From Bacteroidota bacterium (GTDB lineage Bacteria > Bacteroidota > Bacteroidia > NS11-12g > UBA955), in NCBI GenBank assembly GCA_030834125.1, contig JAURFW010000006.1, forward strand, positions 1 to 64,000: a DNA stretch of 64,000 bases, written 5' to 3'. The notes under the pieces are model-generated. The model worked only from the letters and a program-made list of their open reading frames with translations. It was not told where the DNA came from and did not search any database. Position 1 is the stretch's first letter. Every line of letters begins with the position of its first letter. The position numbers were made by a program, and so were the translations under genes. Positions 7,691-15,490 of the stretch are shown here, piece by piece.

Positions 7691-10472
7691 ATTTATCATC
7701 ATCATTGGTTTCTTTGTCCTTTGCGTCTTTTGTTTTTTTAGCCCTAGTCTTTCGCACTGGCTTCTTTTTTGCTCTCCATTCCTTTGGTACACGTCTGGGG
7801 ATAATCATGTACGTATCTCCGTTTATATATGAATCTGGATGGAAATATTTTTTGCTAATTGATGTACCAAATACAGGAACTGTTGCGTTTTCATCTATAC
7901 GGAATTGTACCCCTTTGATTTCGTAACGGCGGTTACCCATACCAATAAACATTTGTTGAACAACAAACTTATTGCCTGGCATTTTTACTTTACCTACTTT
8001 AAATTTATCACCTTTTACGAAATCTTTTTTACGGATCATATCTTTATCGTACCATTCCGCAGCAAGCTCAGGAGAAATTATATTATATCTCTGCTTTTCA
8101 TCGAGGCTTACTTTGGTATTATTCTTGTCGTCAAACCAGACAGTAATAGTCTGTACTCCATTGGTAGTTGAGATATTGGTTCGAATAGCGTAAGTGGTAT
8201 CAACAGCTTTCTTACTGGCGGTAACAGCAGTAACATTAATTGCATTAGTTGTTCCTTGAGTGCTGTCTGAGTTAGCACCTTTGTTTGTATTATTTGCATC
8301 TACGTTTAGATTTACATCAACACGAGATTTTTGATCTTCAAATTCAAAACGTACTGTAGTTCTACGATTTTGTTGGTGCTGGAACTCATCGCACTTAACG
8401 TATGGCTTTCCCTCTATAGTTTGAATTTCATTTGCGGCATAAGGCTCATAATAACTACCAGTAACATTTCCTTTAGCATCCTTCTTCACAATCATTTTCT
8501 TAGTTGTTCCGGCCACATAAGGAGTGAAACCTTGAATTTCGGCTCCTTCGCATTTACAATCGTTTATTAACTCCTTCTCACCAAAACCCACTGCTCGAAT
8601 TCTTCCTGAATCAATATTCCAACGTCTCATAAGATAGTTGGTAGCAGAATCAGCACGACGCTGAGCCAACTTACGGTTGTATTCTACACTTGCTCTACAG
8701 TCTGTGTGAGAACCTAACTCTACCATTAATTTAGGATATCTAACCAATACATCTTGAGCGAATTGGTCTAAAACTTTGGCTGCATCTGGGCGAATTGCCG
8801 CTGAGTCTAGGTCGTAGAAAATTGGCAGTGCAATAATTTGGTCCAAAGGATTCACCAAACAGAAATCTTGTTCTAACTCTGTAGAAAATCTAATACCATG
8901 AGTAGTTCTTGAAACTGGCGGAATATCGAAATAATATAACTCAGGATATTTTGCAACAATTTCATAGTTTGTTTTTGGATTTAAAGAAGCACGATACTCT
9001 CCATTTTCATCGGCTTTCAATCGCATTACTGTTGTATCACGGTCATTTGTAATAAGGACAGTAGCTCCCGATAATGGTTCACCAGTATTACAGTCGGTTA
9101 CTAAACCACGTATCGTAATTACTAGAGGAATAATATTAAACTCATAAATATTATCATCTAACTTACTACCTCTATTTGAAGTGAAGAAACCTTCTTTTTC
9201 ATTTCTATTTTTGAAAGTAATACCAAAATCATCAGCTCCTGAGTTTAATGGCTCACGTAGATTTTCTCGGAACTCCCATTTAGTGATTTCATCTGTCTTT
9301 TCAGCGGCAAACATATCTAATCCACCAAGCCCAGGCCAATAATCAGAACTAAAATAGAGCCTCTTATCATATTTATTAAAATAGGGGAAATACTCATTGC
9401 CAGGGCTGTTGATATCTGGTCCCAAATTTACTGGATTTCCCCAGGTACGTGATCTTAGGGAGTAAGTAACCGCCCAAATATCAAAACCACCAAATCCTCC
9501 CTCTCGATCAGAGGAGAAATATAAAATTTTATCATCGTCCCCAAGTGCAGGGTGACCGTATGAGTGAGCAGTATCTTGTTTACAAATATCAAGTGGTTCA
9601 CCCATTACCCACTCCGGACCTTGCTTTTTTACCTGGTATATTGCACATTTTTCATCTCTTCCTTTTGGTCCTCCACATTGGCCCATATACATTTCAGAAT
9701 AGCGGCTATTAAAAGTTACACCACCTTCATTAAATTTTGTACTCGCACCTTTGTCGTAAGTAGGTCGTTCCCACTTCACTTCTTCAGCAGAGGAACCCTT
9801 TTTTCTGGATTTTTTTACTTTTCCTTCAATAGACCAAATATCTGACCATGTTTCCATGGTTCCACCATATATTCTCTTAGAATAACCACCTTCTCTGTCA
9901 GAAGCGAAATATATAACTTGATCTTTTCTATCTGCCACCATTGGAGCCCAGTCATTTGCTTTTGAATTGGCTTTTTTGAATTCATTCACTACAAAAAGAG
10001 ATGAATCTTTAGTCCATGAAATGCCGAGCAAGCAACCTGCTTTTTTCATCATTGCAACAGAGTCTCCAGGTACTTTTTCTAAATATTTATCAAAAGCTTC
10101 CATGGCTTTACGATAATCCTCTAGTTCCTTTAACATATGGGCACGCATTAATAATGCTTGGGTGTTATTAGGTTCTGCTTTGAGAACTTTTTCGTAATAT
10201 TTAAGAGCTTTATCGTATTTATTATTTAGGCGAAACGACTCAGCTGCCATAAAATAGGCAACTTCTTTTTTTCGCTTATCCTTCTCCGATCTACTTACAC
10301 TTTCGAAAGTTACTGCTGCCTGGCCAAAATATCCTTGATCAAAGAGCATTTGCGCCTCCTCAAATTTTGGGGCACATCCTTCAATTAAAGAAATAATTAT
10401 AGCTAAACCGACCCAAACAAATGCAAATTTGAAGGGGATTTTTTTAAGTTTTTTCTCGCTGGTGGAATCCAT
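7689..10472 (-). CDS. PorE-like T9SS lipoprotein: TPR, PD40 propeller, regulatory domain, OmpA
   Basis: The order of domains matches PorE of the type IX secretion machinery. The N-terminus ends in a lipobox-like SLIEGC (Cys33 from the ATG at 10472; the track's GTG start is two codons upstream). Then come TPRs (about 40-150, e.g. NKYDKALKYYEKVLKAEPNN), a PD40/WD40-like propeller (about 170-450, with ILYFSSDREGGFGGFDIW and RLYFSSDYWPGLGGLDMF), a carboxypeptidase-regulatory-like domain (RGLVTDCNTGEPLSGATVLI), and an OmpA peptidoglycan-binding domain (about 560-720, with ELGSHTDCRASVEYNRKLAQ and QHQQNRRTTVRFEF). Family PorE ends soon after OmpA. Here a further 200 residues or so follow, finishing in a Lys-rich acidic tail (KKPVRKTRAKKTKDAKDK). 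It likely links the secretion complex to peptidoglycan. A second OmpA/propeller relative lies at 44048. Confidence 0.85.
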   Translation of the reverse strand: MDSTSEKKLKKIPFKFAFVWVGLAIIISLIEGCAPKFEEAQMLFDQGYFGQAAVTFESVSRSEKDKRKKEVAYFMAAESFRLNNKYDKALKYYEKVLKAEPNNTQALLMRAHMLKELEDYRKAMEAFDKYLEKVPGDSVAMMKKAGCLLGISWTKDSSLFVVNEFKKANSKANDWAPMVADRKDQVIYFASDREGGYSKRIYGGTMETWSDIWSIEGKVKKSRKKGSSAEEVKWERPTYDKGASTKFNEGGVTFNSRYSEMYMGQCGGPKGRDEKCAIYQVKKQGPEWVMGEPLDICKQDTAHSYGHPALGDDDKILYFSSDREGGFGGFDIWAVTYSLRSRTWGNPVNLGPDINSPGNEYFPYFNKYDKRLYFSSDYWPGLGGLDMFAAEKTDEITKWEFRENLREPLNSGADDFGITFKNRNEKEGFFTSNRGSKLDDNIYEFNIIPLVITIRGLVTDCNTGEPLSGATVLITNDRDTTVMRLKADENGEYRASLNPKTNYEIVAKYPELYYFDIPPVSRTTHGIRFSTELEQDFCLVNPLDQIIALPIFYDLDSAAIRPDAAKVLDQFAQDVLVRYPKLMVELGSHTDCRASVEYNRKLAQRRADSATNYLMRRWNIDSGRIRAVGFGEKELINDCKCEGAEIQGFTPYVAGTTKKMIVKKDAKGNVTGSYYEPYAANEIQTIEGKPYVKCDEFQHQQNRRTTVRFEFEDQKSRVDVNLNVDANNTNKGANSDSTQGTTNAINVTAVTASKKAVDTTYAIRTNISTTNGVQTITVWFDDKNNTKVSLDEKQRYNIISPELAAEWYDKDMIRKKDFVKGDKFKVGKVKMPGNKFVVQQMFIGMGNRRYEIKGVQFRIDENATVPVFGTSISKKYFHPDSYINGDTYMIIPRRVPKEWRAKKKPVRKTRAKKTKDAKDKETNDDDK

Positions 10473-10561
10473 GTTCACAATATCGCCAATATTAAAACGC
10501 TAATTAATAGATTCTTCTTCAAACTTCAAAGAAAAACCAAGATTAAATTATTGAAAAAATG

Positions 10562-10885
10562 CTAGTGCTGAATTTTTAATCTGCGTGTTTGATCGAAGGT
10601 ATTACCTTTTATTCTCAATAAGTAAACACCATCAGGTAATGATTCTGTTTTAATAACAAAACTATTCGGTAATATTTGAATATATCCTGACAAGTCAATT
10701 CGAGTACCAAGAACAGAGTAAAGCTCAATTTTTTTACTCTCAGAAGTCATACCATTCAACTGAATTACCACATTTCGGTTAGCAGGATTTGGGACCATGC
10801 TAAAATTGGGTTCAGATTGACCAAATACAGTATAACTCGCGAAAATTGCGATCGTTAAAAGACTGTATTTTTTGATCTTGTTCAT
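10562..10885 (-). CDS. Signal peptide plus T9SS type A sorting domain only
   Basis: This 107-residue protein has a signal peptide (KKYSLLTIAIFASYTVFGQ) followed almost at once by a type A C-terminal sorting domain: MVPNPANRNVVIQLNG, then IELYSVLGTRIDLSG, then LPDGVYLLRIKG and a basic end (RRLKIQH). There is no room for a passenger domain. It sits on the minus strand between the aminopeptidase and the PorE-like gene, 35 bases after the former, so it may be co-transcribed. It could be a remnant of a larger cargo gene, or a free sorting domain that occupies or tunes the T9SS attachment complex. The domain call is firm; the role is open. Confidence 0.8.
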   Translation of the reverse strand: MNKIKKYSLLTIAIFASYTVFGQSEPNFSMVPNPANRNVVIQLNGMTSESKKIELYSVLGTRIDLSGYIQILPNSFVIKTESLPDGVYLLRIKGNTFDQTRRLKIQH

Positions 10886-10920
10886 GATACTATAATCTTA
10901 AACAAGAACTATGCCAAATA

Positions 10921-13410
10921 TTAAAGTCGATTTATAAAATTCTGAAGTTTTTGTTTGCTTTCGATTGAAATATTTCTTGAGCGAATGAAGGTGCCACTCC
11001 AATATTCTATACCTATTTTGTATGCGGTTTGCTGATCGAAGTATTTTAAAATATCTGCATAAGGCCCAGCTAATCGTGAATTAAAACTTATATATCCTTC
11101 GAATAAGTTATGAGCAAATCTTTCATCAAGGAAATTATGACGCTTTAAAGCTTGTGCTGCTAAAATACGTGTACGAAATTCATATTCTGGACCGGCCATG
11201 CGAATAAGAGCATTTCTAAAGCCCGATTGCATATCAGGGTAAATGTACATTGCGTTTTCTAAATATTTTACTTTGATATCATGAGTGAATCCGTTCACAT
11301 CTTTTATGAGGTCGAGGATTTGGCTTTGTTTATCATGGAAAATTGGATGGTGGAAAATCCGATCAAACATAGTGTTGATTATAACGTAGCTACTGTCATT
11401 AAGCATGGATAATGCCAATTCAATATTGTCTGCGTTTAATTCCATAAGCTGTGCCGCTACTAAACGAACCTCGGCATCCTTATCAGAAACAAAATCTTGG
11501 ATAGGCGTATTTAACCTGTATTCTCCCATTGCAGGACTCAATAACTGACTTACTATTTCCGCTCTTAATTGCGGGAAGGTCTCGTTTTCTAAAGCGCTTA
11601 AAAGGGCGTCGTATTTAACAGGAATTGGTGCGTTTCTCAGGTTAACGGCTGCCTGATATCTATCCAACATGTATTCAGCATGTAATAATTGTTCTACATC
11701 CCAAGTTAATGGCTTGTCAAAATTTAGATCTTTTAAGAGATATTCACCCTCATCAAAAAGTGCGAACAATACTTCACTATTTTCTTTTAGTGAGATTTCA
11801 TAACGGGTGTAAGGGCCATTTATTTGAATGGTTTCACGATGAATGCTGCTATCGCCATAATATATAGCGATGTCTACAGGTGTATTAAAATACCGCACTA
11901 CAGGGTCAATTTCTTGTGTTTGTTTGATATGGTAAATACATTTTGTAGGTGTAACATCAACTTGTACATCGAATATTGGTTCGCCACCTCTATGAATCCA
12001 TTGGTCAAAAAACTCATCTACATTTTTACCAACGGCATCAATAAAAGCTTTTTGTAAATCCCATGTTTCAACTGTTTTATATTGATATTGATTTAAATAA
12101 TGCTGAATACCTCTTCTAAAGTTTTCTCTTCCTACTTGATGTTGTAACATATACAACACAGAAGCCCCTTTAGGATAATGACGAGATGATCCCGACTGGC
12201 TATGTCTAACAGGCAGTGAATTGGCTTTCCCTGCGTTAAAAGCTCCATTTCTTTGTTCGTGAAAATACCAACTTTCATGGTCTTTGGAGAATATTTTTCC
12301 TTCCATCAAGCCGGGATAGAAAGTAGCAAAACTTTCTTGTAGCCATTGTTCGTTATCTCTTCTCCCAGTAATTAGGTCGCCAAACCATTGATGAGTAGCC
12401 TCATGAGCATTTACTGAAACATAATTACGATTCAATAAATAGGCGCGATTGTCTACCCAAAAAAAGTCGCCAAATGTGGTAGCAGAAGTATTTTCCATTG
12501 CACCGTAGAGGAAATCTTGCACCATTACCTGAGAATAACTTCCCCAAGGATAGGAAATACCAATTTCATCAGCTAGGAAGTCCAAGATTTCTTCAGAATA
12601 CCTGCTTGTAGGTTCGAGTCTTTCCGGATGTTCTGGATAATACCAAAATTGCATAGGAACTCCTTTTGCAGTGGTAGACTTTTTTATATCGTATTCTCCA
12701 ATGGCTAGCATTAGTAGATAACCTGCGTGCGGTTTATCCATTTTGTAAAACCATGTTATAGTTCCTTCTTTCTTATTATGTTTTACCTTATCTAGCTTGC
12801 CATTTGATAGAACTTTGTATTTATCATTGAAAGTAACGGTAGTTTCGGTAATAAATTTATCGGAACGATCATCTACCATGGGTATCCAATGTCTATTATC
12901 TATTCCTTGCCCCTGAGTCCAAATTTGTTTTCTGGTCATATGTTCGGGCATTTCAATGGAGTCGATTTCCCAACCTATAAAGTAAATTCCTTTTTTAGGA
13001 TGAGCAGTGTAATTGACTTCTATTTCATATTCTCTTTGGAATGCATTTTTCAGTTCGCTATAGATTATTAGTCCTTCATTATTAGATTGAAAAATAAGAG
13101 GTTTGTTATTCATTTTCACTGAGTGGATGCGAATACCAGGTGCATTAAGAAAGATGGTATCGATATTGGATTGAAGGGCGGTAAAAGTATGTGTTACAGT
13201 ACCGAGAACTGTTTTTTCTTGTGGGTTGAAAGACACATCGATACTCATTTTGGTAACATCGATATTTCGATTTTTTTCTGTACTTGGTTCCTGGTGATAA
13301 GTTTTTGTGCTGGGGAATTGAGAATAAAGTAGTGTTGAGAGTGAGTAGCAAATTGCGATTATTGCAAATTTTTTCAGGCATAATTTTTGTGATAACTGAA
13401 ATACTTTCAT
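10921..13410 (-). CDS. Secreted M1-family metallo-aminopeptidase with HEAT-like C-terminal part
   Basis: M1 aminopeptidases remove N-terminal residues using one zinc. The exopeptidase motif GAMEN is present (LYGAMENTSATTFGD), as is the zinc site HEATHQWFGD followed by WLQESFATF, giving HExxH-x18-E. I chose ATG 13410 (829 residues), which gives a normal signal peptide (LCLKKFAIIAICYSLSTLLYSQ). The track start adds 25 residues with no signal value. The N-terminal beta domain (about 45-230) and the catalytic domain (to about 480) are followed by a helical repeat part (e.g. DKDAEVRLVAAQLMELNADN). No T9SS sorting domain is seen, so a periplasmic or outer-membrane location is likely. It may supply amino acids from peptides. 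Confidence 0.92.
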   Translation of the reverse strand: MKVFQLSQKLCLKKFAIIAICYSLSTLLYSQFPSTKTYHQEPSTEKNRNIDVTKMSIDVSFNPQEKTVLGTVTHTFTALQSNIDTIFLNAPGIRIHSVKMNNKPLIFQSNNEGLIIYSELKNAFQREYEIEVNYTAHPKKGIYFIGWEIDSIEMPEHMTRKQIWTQGQGIDNRHWIPMVDDRSDKFITETTVTFNDKYKVLSNGKLDKVKHNKKEGTITWFYKMDKPHAGYLLMLAIGEYDIKKSTTAKGVPMQFWYYPEHPERLEPTSRYSEEILDFLADEIGISYPWGSYSQVMVQDFLYGAMENTSATTFGDFFWVDNRAYLLNRNYVSVNAHEATHQWFGDLITGRRDNEQWLQESFATFYPGLMEGKIFSKDHESWYFHEQRNGAFNAGKANSLPVRHSQSGSSRHYPKGASVLYMLQHQVGRENFRRGIQHYLNQYQYKTVETWDLQKAFIDAVGKNVDEFFDQWIHRGGEPIFDVQVDVTPTKCIYHIKQTQEIDPVVRYFNTPVDIAIYYGDSSIHRETIQINGPYTRYEISLKENSEVLFALFDEGEYLLKDLNFDKPLTWDVEQLLHAEYMLDRYQAAVNLRNAPIPVKYDALLSALENETFPQLRAEIVSQLLSPAMGEYRLNTPIQDFVSDKDAEVRLVAAQLMELNADNIELALSMLNDSSYVIINTMFDRIFHHPIFHDKQSQILDLIKDVNGFTHDIKVKYLENAMYIYPDMQSGFRNALIRMAGPEYEFRTRILAAQALKRHNFLDERFAHNLFEGYISFNSRLAGPYADILKYFDQQTAYKIGIEYWSGTFIRSRNISIESKQKLQNFINRL

Positions 13411-13470
13411 AGGGATGTATTTTACGAAAATAGGGGGTAGTGAGGGGTTAAAAAAAATCTTTGAAAAAAA

Positions 13471-13503
13471 TTTGTGAAATGACAAAATCTTAGATTACTT
13501 TTG
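13471..13503 (+). promoter_or_regulatory. Bacteroidota-type promoter of tRNA-Asp
   Basis: TTTG at 13471-13474 and TACTTTTG at 13496-13503 are separated by 21 bases and match the phylum -33 / -7 pattern TTTG ... TAnnTTTG. Transcription would begin just upstream of the mature tRNA at 13525. Confidence 0.75.
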
Positions 13504-13524
13504 CACTCCCTTCGAAAGGAGAAC

Positions 13525-13601
13525 GGTTCGGTAGTTCAGCTGGTTAGAATACATGCCTGTCACGCATGGGGTCGCGGGTTCGAGTCCCGTCCGGACCGCC
13601 A
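13525..13601 (+). tRNA. tRNA-Asp (anticodon GTC)
   Basis: The 77-base sequence folds as a cloverleaf. The acceptor GGTTCGG pairs with CCGGACC with one G-T pair. The anticodon stem CATGC/GCATG encloses the loop CTGTCAC with anticodon GTC. The T arm is CGGGTTCGAGTCCCG, and the 3' end is discriminator G followed by an encoded CCA. It is alone, with its own promoter and terminator. Confidence 0.97.
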
Positions 13602-13615
13602 AAACAAAACGTAAG

Positions 13616-13638
13616 CCTCTGATAATCAGGGGTTTTTT
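13616..13638 (+). terminator. Rho-independent terminator of tRNA-Asp
   Basis: CCTCTGA pairs with TCAGGGG (one T-G pair) around the loop TAA and runs into TTTTTT, 15 bases after the tRNA. The 220 bases from here to the next gene hold no firm feature. Confidence 0.85.
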
Positions 13639-13858
13639 GTTTAAAATGGTAGCGAGGTACAGTATAATGACCAACCAATATCTGTAATCTATCTATTTGG
13701 AAATGGCGCATTGGGATATCCCGATTGTTCAGATAAAAAGTTAAAATTCAAGGAGGCTTTTTTAAGAAGTGGATATCAGTGAGTTTAAATAGTTTTCTTT
13801 CAGATTCAACCTTCAGCTTTTAATCTCAAATATCAATTATTGCAGTATATTGCATAAT

Positions 13859-14317
13859 ATGAAAAAGTTCGTCCTTAGTGTTTGCGTAATCTTTGGTTTA
13901 AATTTTAATCTTAATGCTCAATACGCTTTTGTAAGTACTGGTGGTGACGAGCAAAATGGTTCGGGTGCTGTTTCATATTCTATAGGTCAGATTGCACAAG
14001 TAAACTTGAATAGGATCAATCAAGGAGTTCAGCAACCATATGAATGGTATAGAGTAAATACAGAGGTTAAGGGGTATGAAAATCCGCCGTTTACGGTATT
14101 CCCAAATCCATTTCAAGGAGAATTAACCTTAGAATCTGAGGTTTCTAGTTCGTTCCATTATCAGGTATTATCAACAACCGGAAAAGTTGTTGCAAAAGGC
14201 TCATCCAACTCAAAAATAAAAAGAATTTCTCTTCCTCCGTTATCAGATAACTTGTATTTTCTTGAAGTTCTTTGGGATAATAATAAATCTGTAAAGTTGA
14301 AACTGACCAAATTATGA
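13859..14317 (+). CDS. Small secreted protein with T9SS type A sorting domain
   Basis: I chose ATG 13859 (152 residues); the track uses a TTG three codons upstream. A signal peptide (KKFVLSVCVIFGLNFNLNAQ) leads into a short module common in Bacteroidota, with GGDEQNGSGAVSYSIGQIAQ and GVQQPYEW (residues about 25-65). A type A sorting domain follows (VFPNPFQGELTLES, YQVLSTTGKVVAKG, LYFLEVLWDNNKSVKLKLTKL). The protein is predicted to be exported across the outer membrane and attached or released by the T9SS. The stop overlaps the next start in ATGA, so the two are translationally coupled and probably act together at the surface. Function is unknown. Confidence 0.82.
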   Translation: MKKFVLSVCVIFGLNFNLNAQYAFVSTGGDEQNGSGAVSYSIGQIAQVNLNRINQGVQQPYEWYRVNTEVKGYENPPFTVFPNPFQGELTLESEVSSSFHYQVLSTTGKVVAKGSSNSKIKRISLPPLSDNLYFLEVLWDNNKSVKLKLTKL

Positions 14318-15363
14318 GGAAGCTGTTTTTTATACCTATTTTCTTCTTTTTAACAATTTCTATATTTGCTCAAGCTCCATTAAAATTACCCTTTCAAGCG
14401 GTGGTTAGAGATTCAAAAGGAGATCTTTTAAAGAATCAATCTGTAGGTGTACAAATTTCAATACTAAAAAATAGTGTTTCTGGTGCAGTGGTCTTCTTAG
14501 AGACTCATTCAGCGTTGAATTTAAGTACTAATATAAATGGTTTACTTACTTTAAATATTGGAGAAGGTAATATAGTAGCAGGTAGTTTAGACAAGATTGA
14601 TTGGGCAAATGGTGATTACTTTTTAAAAACTGAAATAGATCCAACCGGAGGAACTAATTACAGTATTCAATTTAGTAGTCCTTTACTGAGCGTACCCTAT
14701 GCATTACATGCAAAGAATGCAGAAAATATAATTAATGATAATGTGTTTGATGGCGATTCTTCATCTACAAATGAAATCCAAGTTTTAGAGTTAACAACTG
14801 ATTCTATTTTATTAAAACCTTCTGGCAAAGGCGTTTCTTTGGATGATATAAGTAAATATGTAATAGAAAACCAAGATAGGGTAGAAAGGGCTGCCGGAGA
14901 TACTTTTTATGCGAGTGACACTGTAATGTCTATTCAAAAATGGAAGCACCTAATGAATGGCACAAAGATTATTAATACAGAAGCAGATACATCAGCAATT
15001 GATACTTTTTGGATCCCCAAGGGCAAAATTGTAGAAGTTGGAATAATGTCTAGTTTTGTTAGTGGAGTAGGTACATTTAACGGAGGTTATTCTGTGTTGC
15101 GTACCGAGTTTTATGTGCTTGATAAAAATGGGAATCGGGTAAATCTAATTTATCACGATGGAGAGGAAAGTCAATTTACGAAGAGTATTGGTAAACTTTA
15201 CACTGGGAATTCATCGCAGAGCAGTTTATACAGTTGTAGATTTATTACAAATCAGGCAGGGCTTTATTATTTGAGAGGTGTTGTATACGCCGAACATGCA
15301 ACCGATAATATACCGGGAACATCATATGTTTCTATGTCTGTAGATTTTATAGCCATACATTAA
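14314..15363 (+). CDS. Secreted beta-rich protein of a common Bacteroidota family (unknown role)
   Basis: This 349-residue protein starts at the ATG overlapping the previous stop. After a signal peptide (FIPIFFFLTISIFAQ) comes a domain seen often in this phylum: LPFQAVVRDSKGDLLKNQSVGV, ISILKNSVSGAVVFLETHS, NINGLLTLNIGEG, IDWANGDYFLKTEIDPTGGTNY and LLSVPYALHAKNA (residues about 20-130). The C-terminal half (about 200-349) is a separate beta-rich region with no motif I recognise and no sorting domain. Relatives are often called tail-fibre-like or hypothetical. Its coupling to a T9SS-sorted partner suggests an envelope or surface complex. Confidence 0.78.
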   Translation: MRKLFFIPIFFFLTISIFAQAPLKLPFQAVVRDSKGDLLKNQSVGVQISILKNSVSGAVVFLETHSALNLSTNINGLLTLNIGEGNIVAGSLDKIDWANGDYFLKTEIDPTGGTNYSIQFSSPLLSVPYALHAKNAENIINDNVFDGDSSSTNEIQVLELTTDSILLKPSGKGVSLDDISKYVIENQDRVERAAGDTFYASDTVMSIQKWKHLMNGTKIINTEADTSAIDTFWIPKGKIVEVGIMSSFVSGVGTFNGGYSVLRTEFYVLDKNGNRVNLIYHDGEESQFTKSIGKLYTGNSSQSSLYSCRFITNQAGLYYLRGVVYAEHATDNIPGTSYVSMSVDFIAIH

Positions 15364-15490
15364 TTTTTCACGAGTAACTATATTGTATTGTTGAATTGCG
15401 TAAAAATGAACAAAATTGGAATTGTTTGTTTGATTTTGAAATAAAATATTTGTAAAATTTTCTTCAAGTTTTTATTTAAATTTACGAGTA

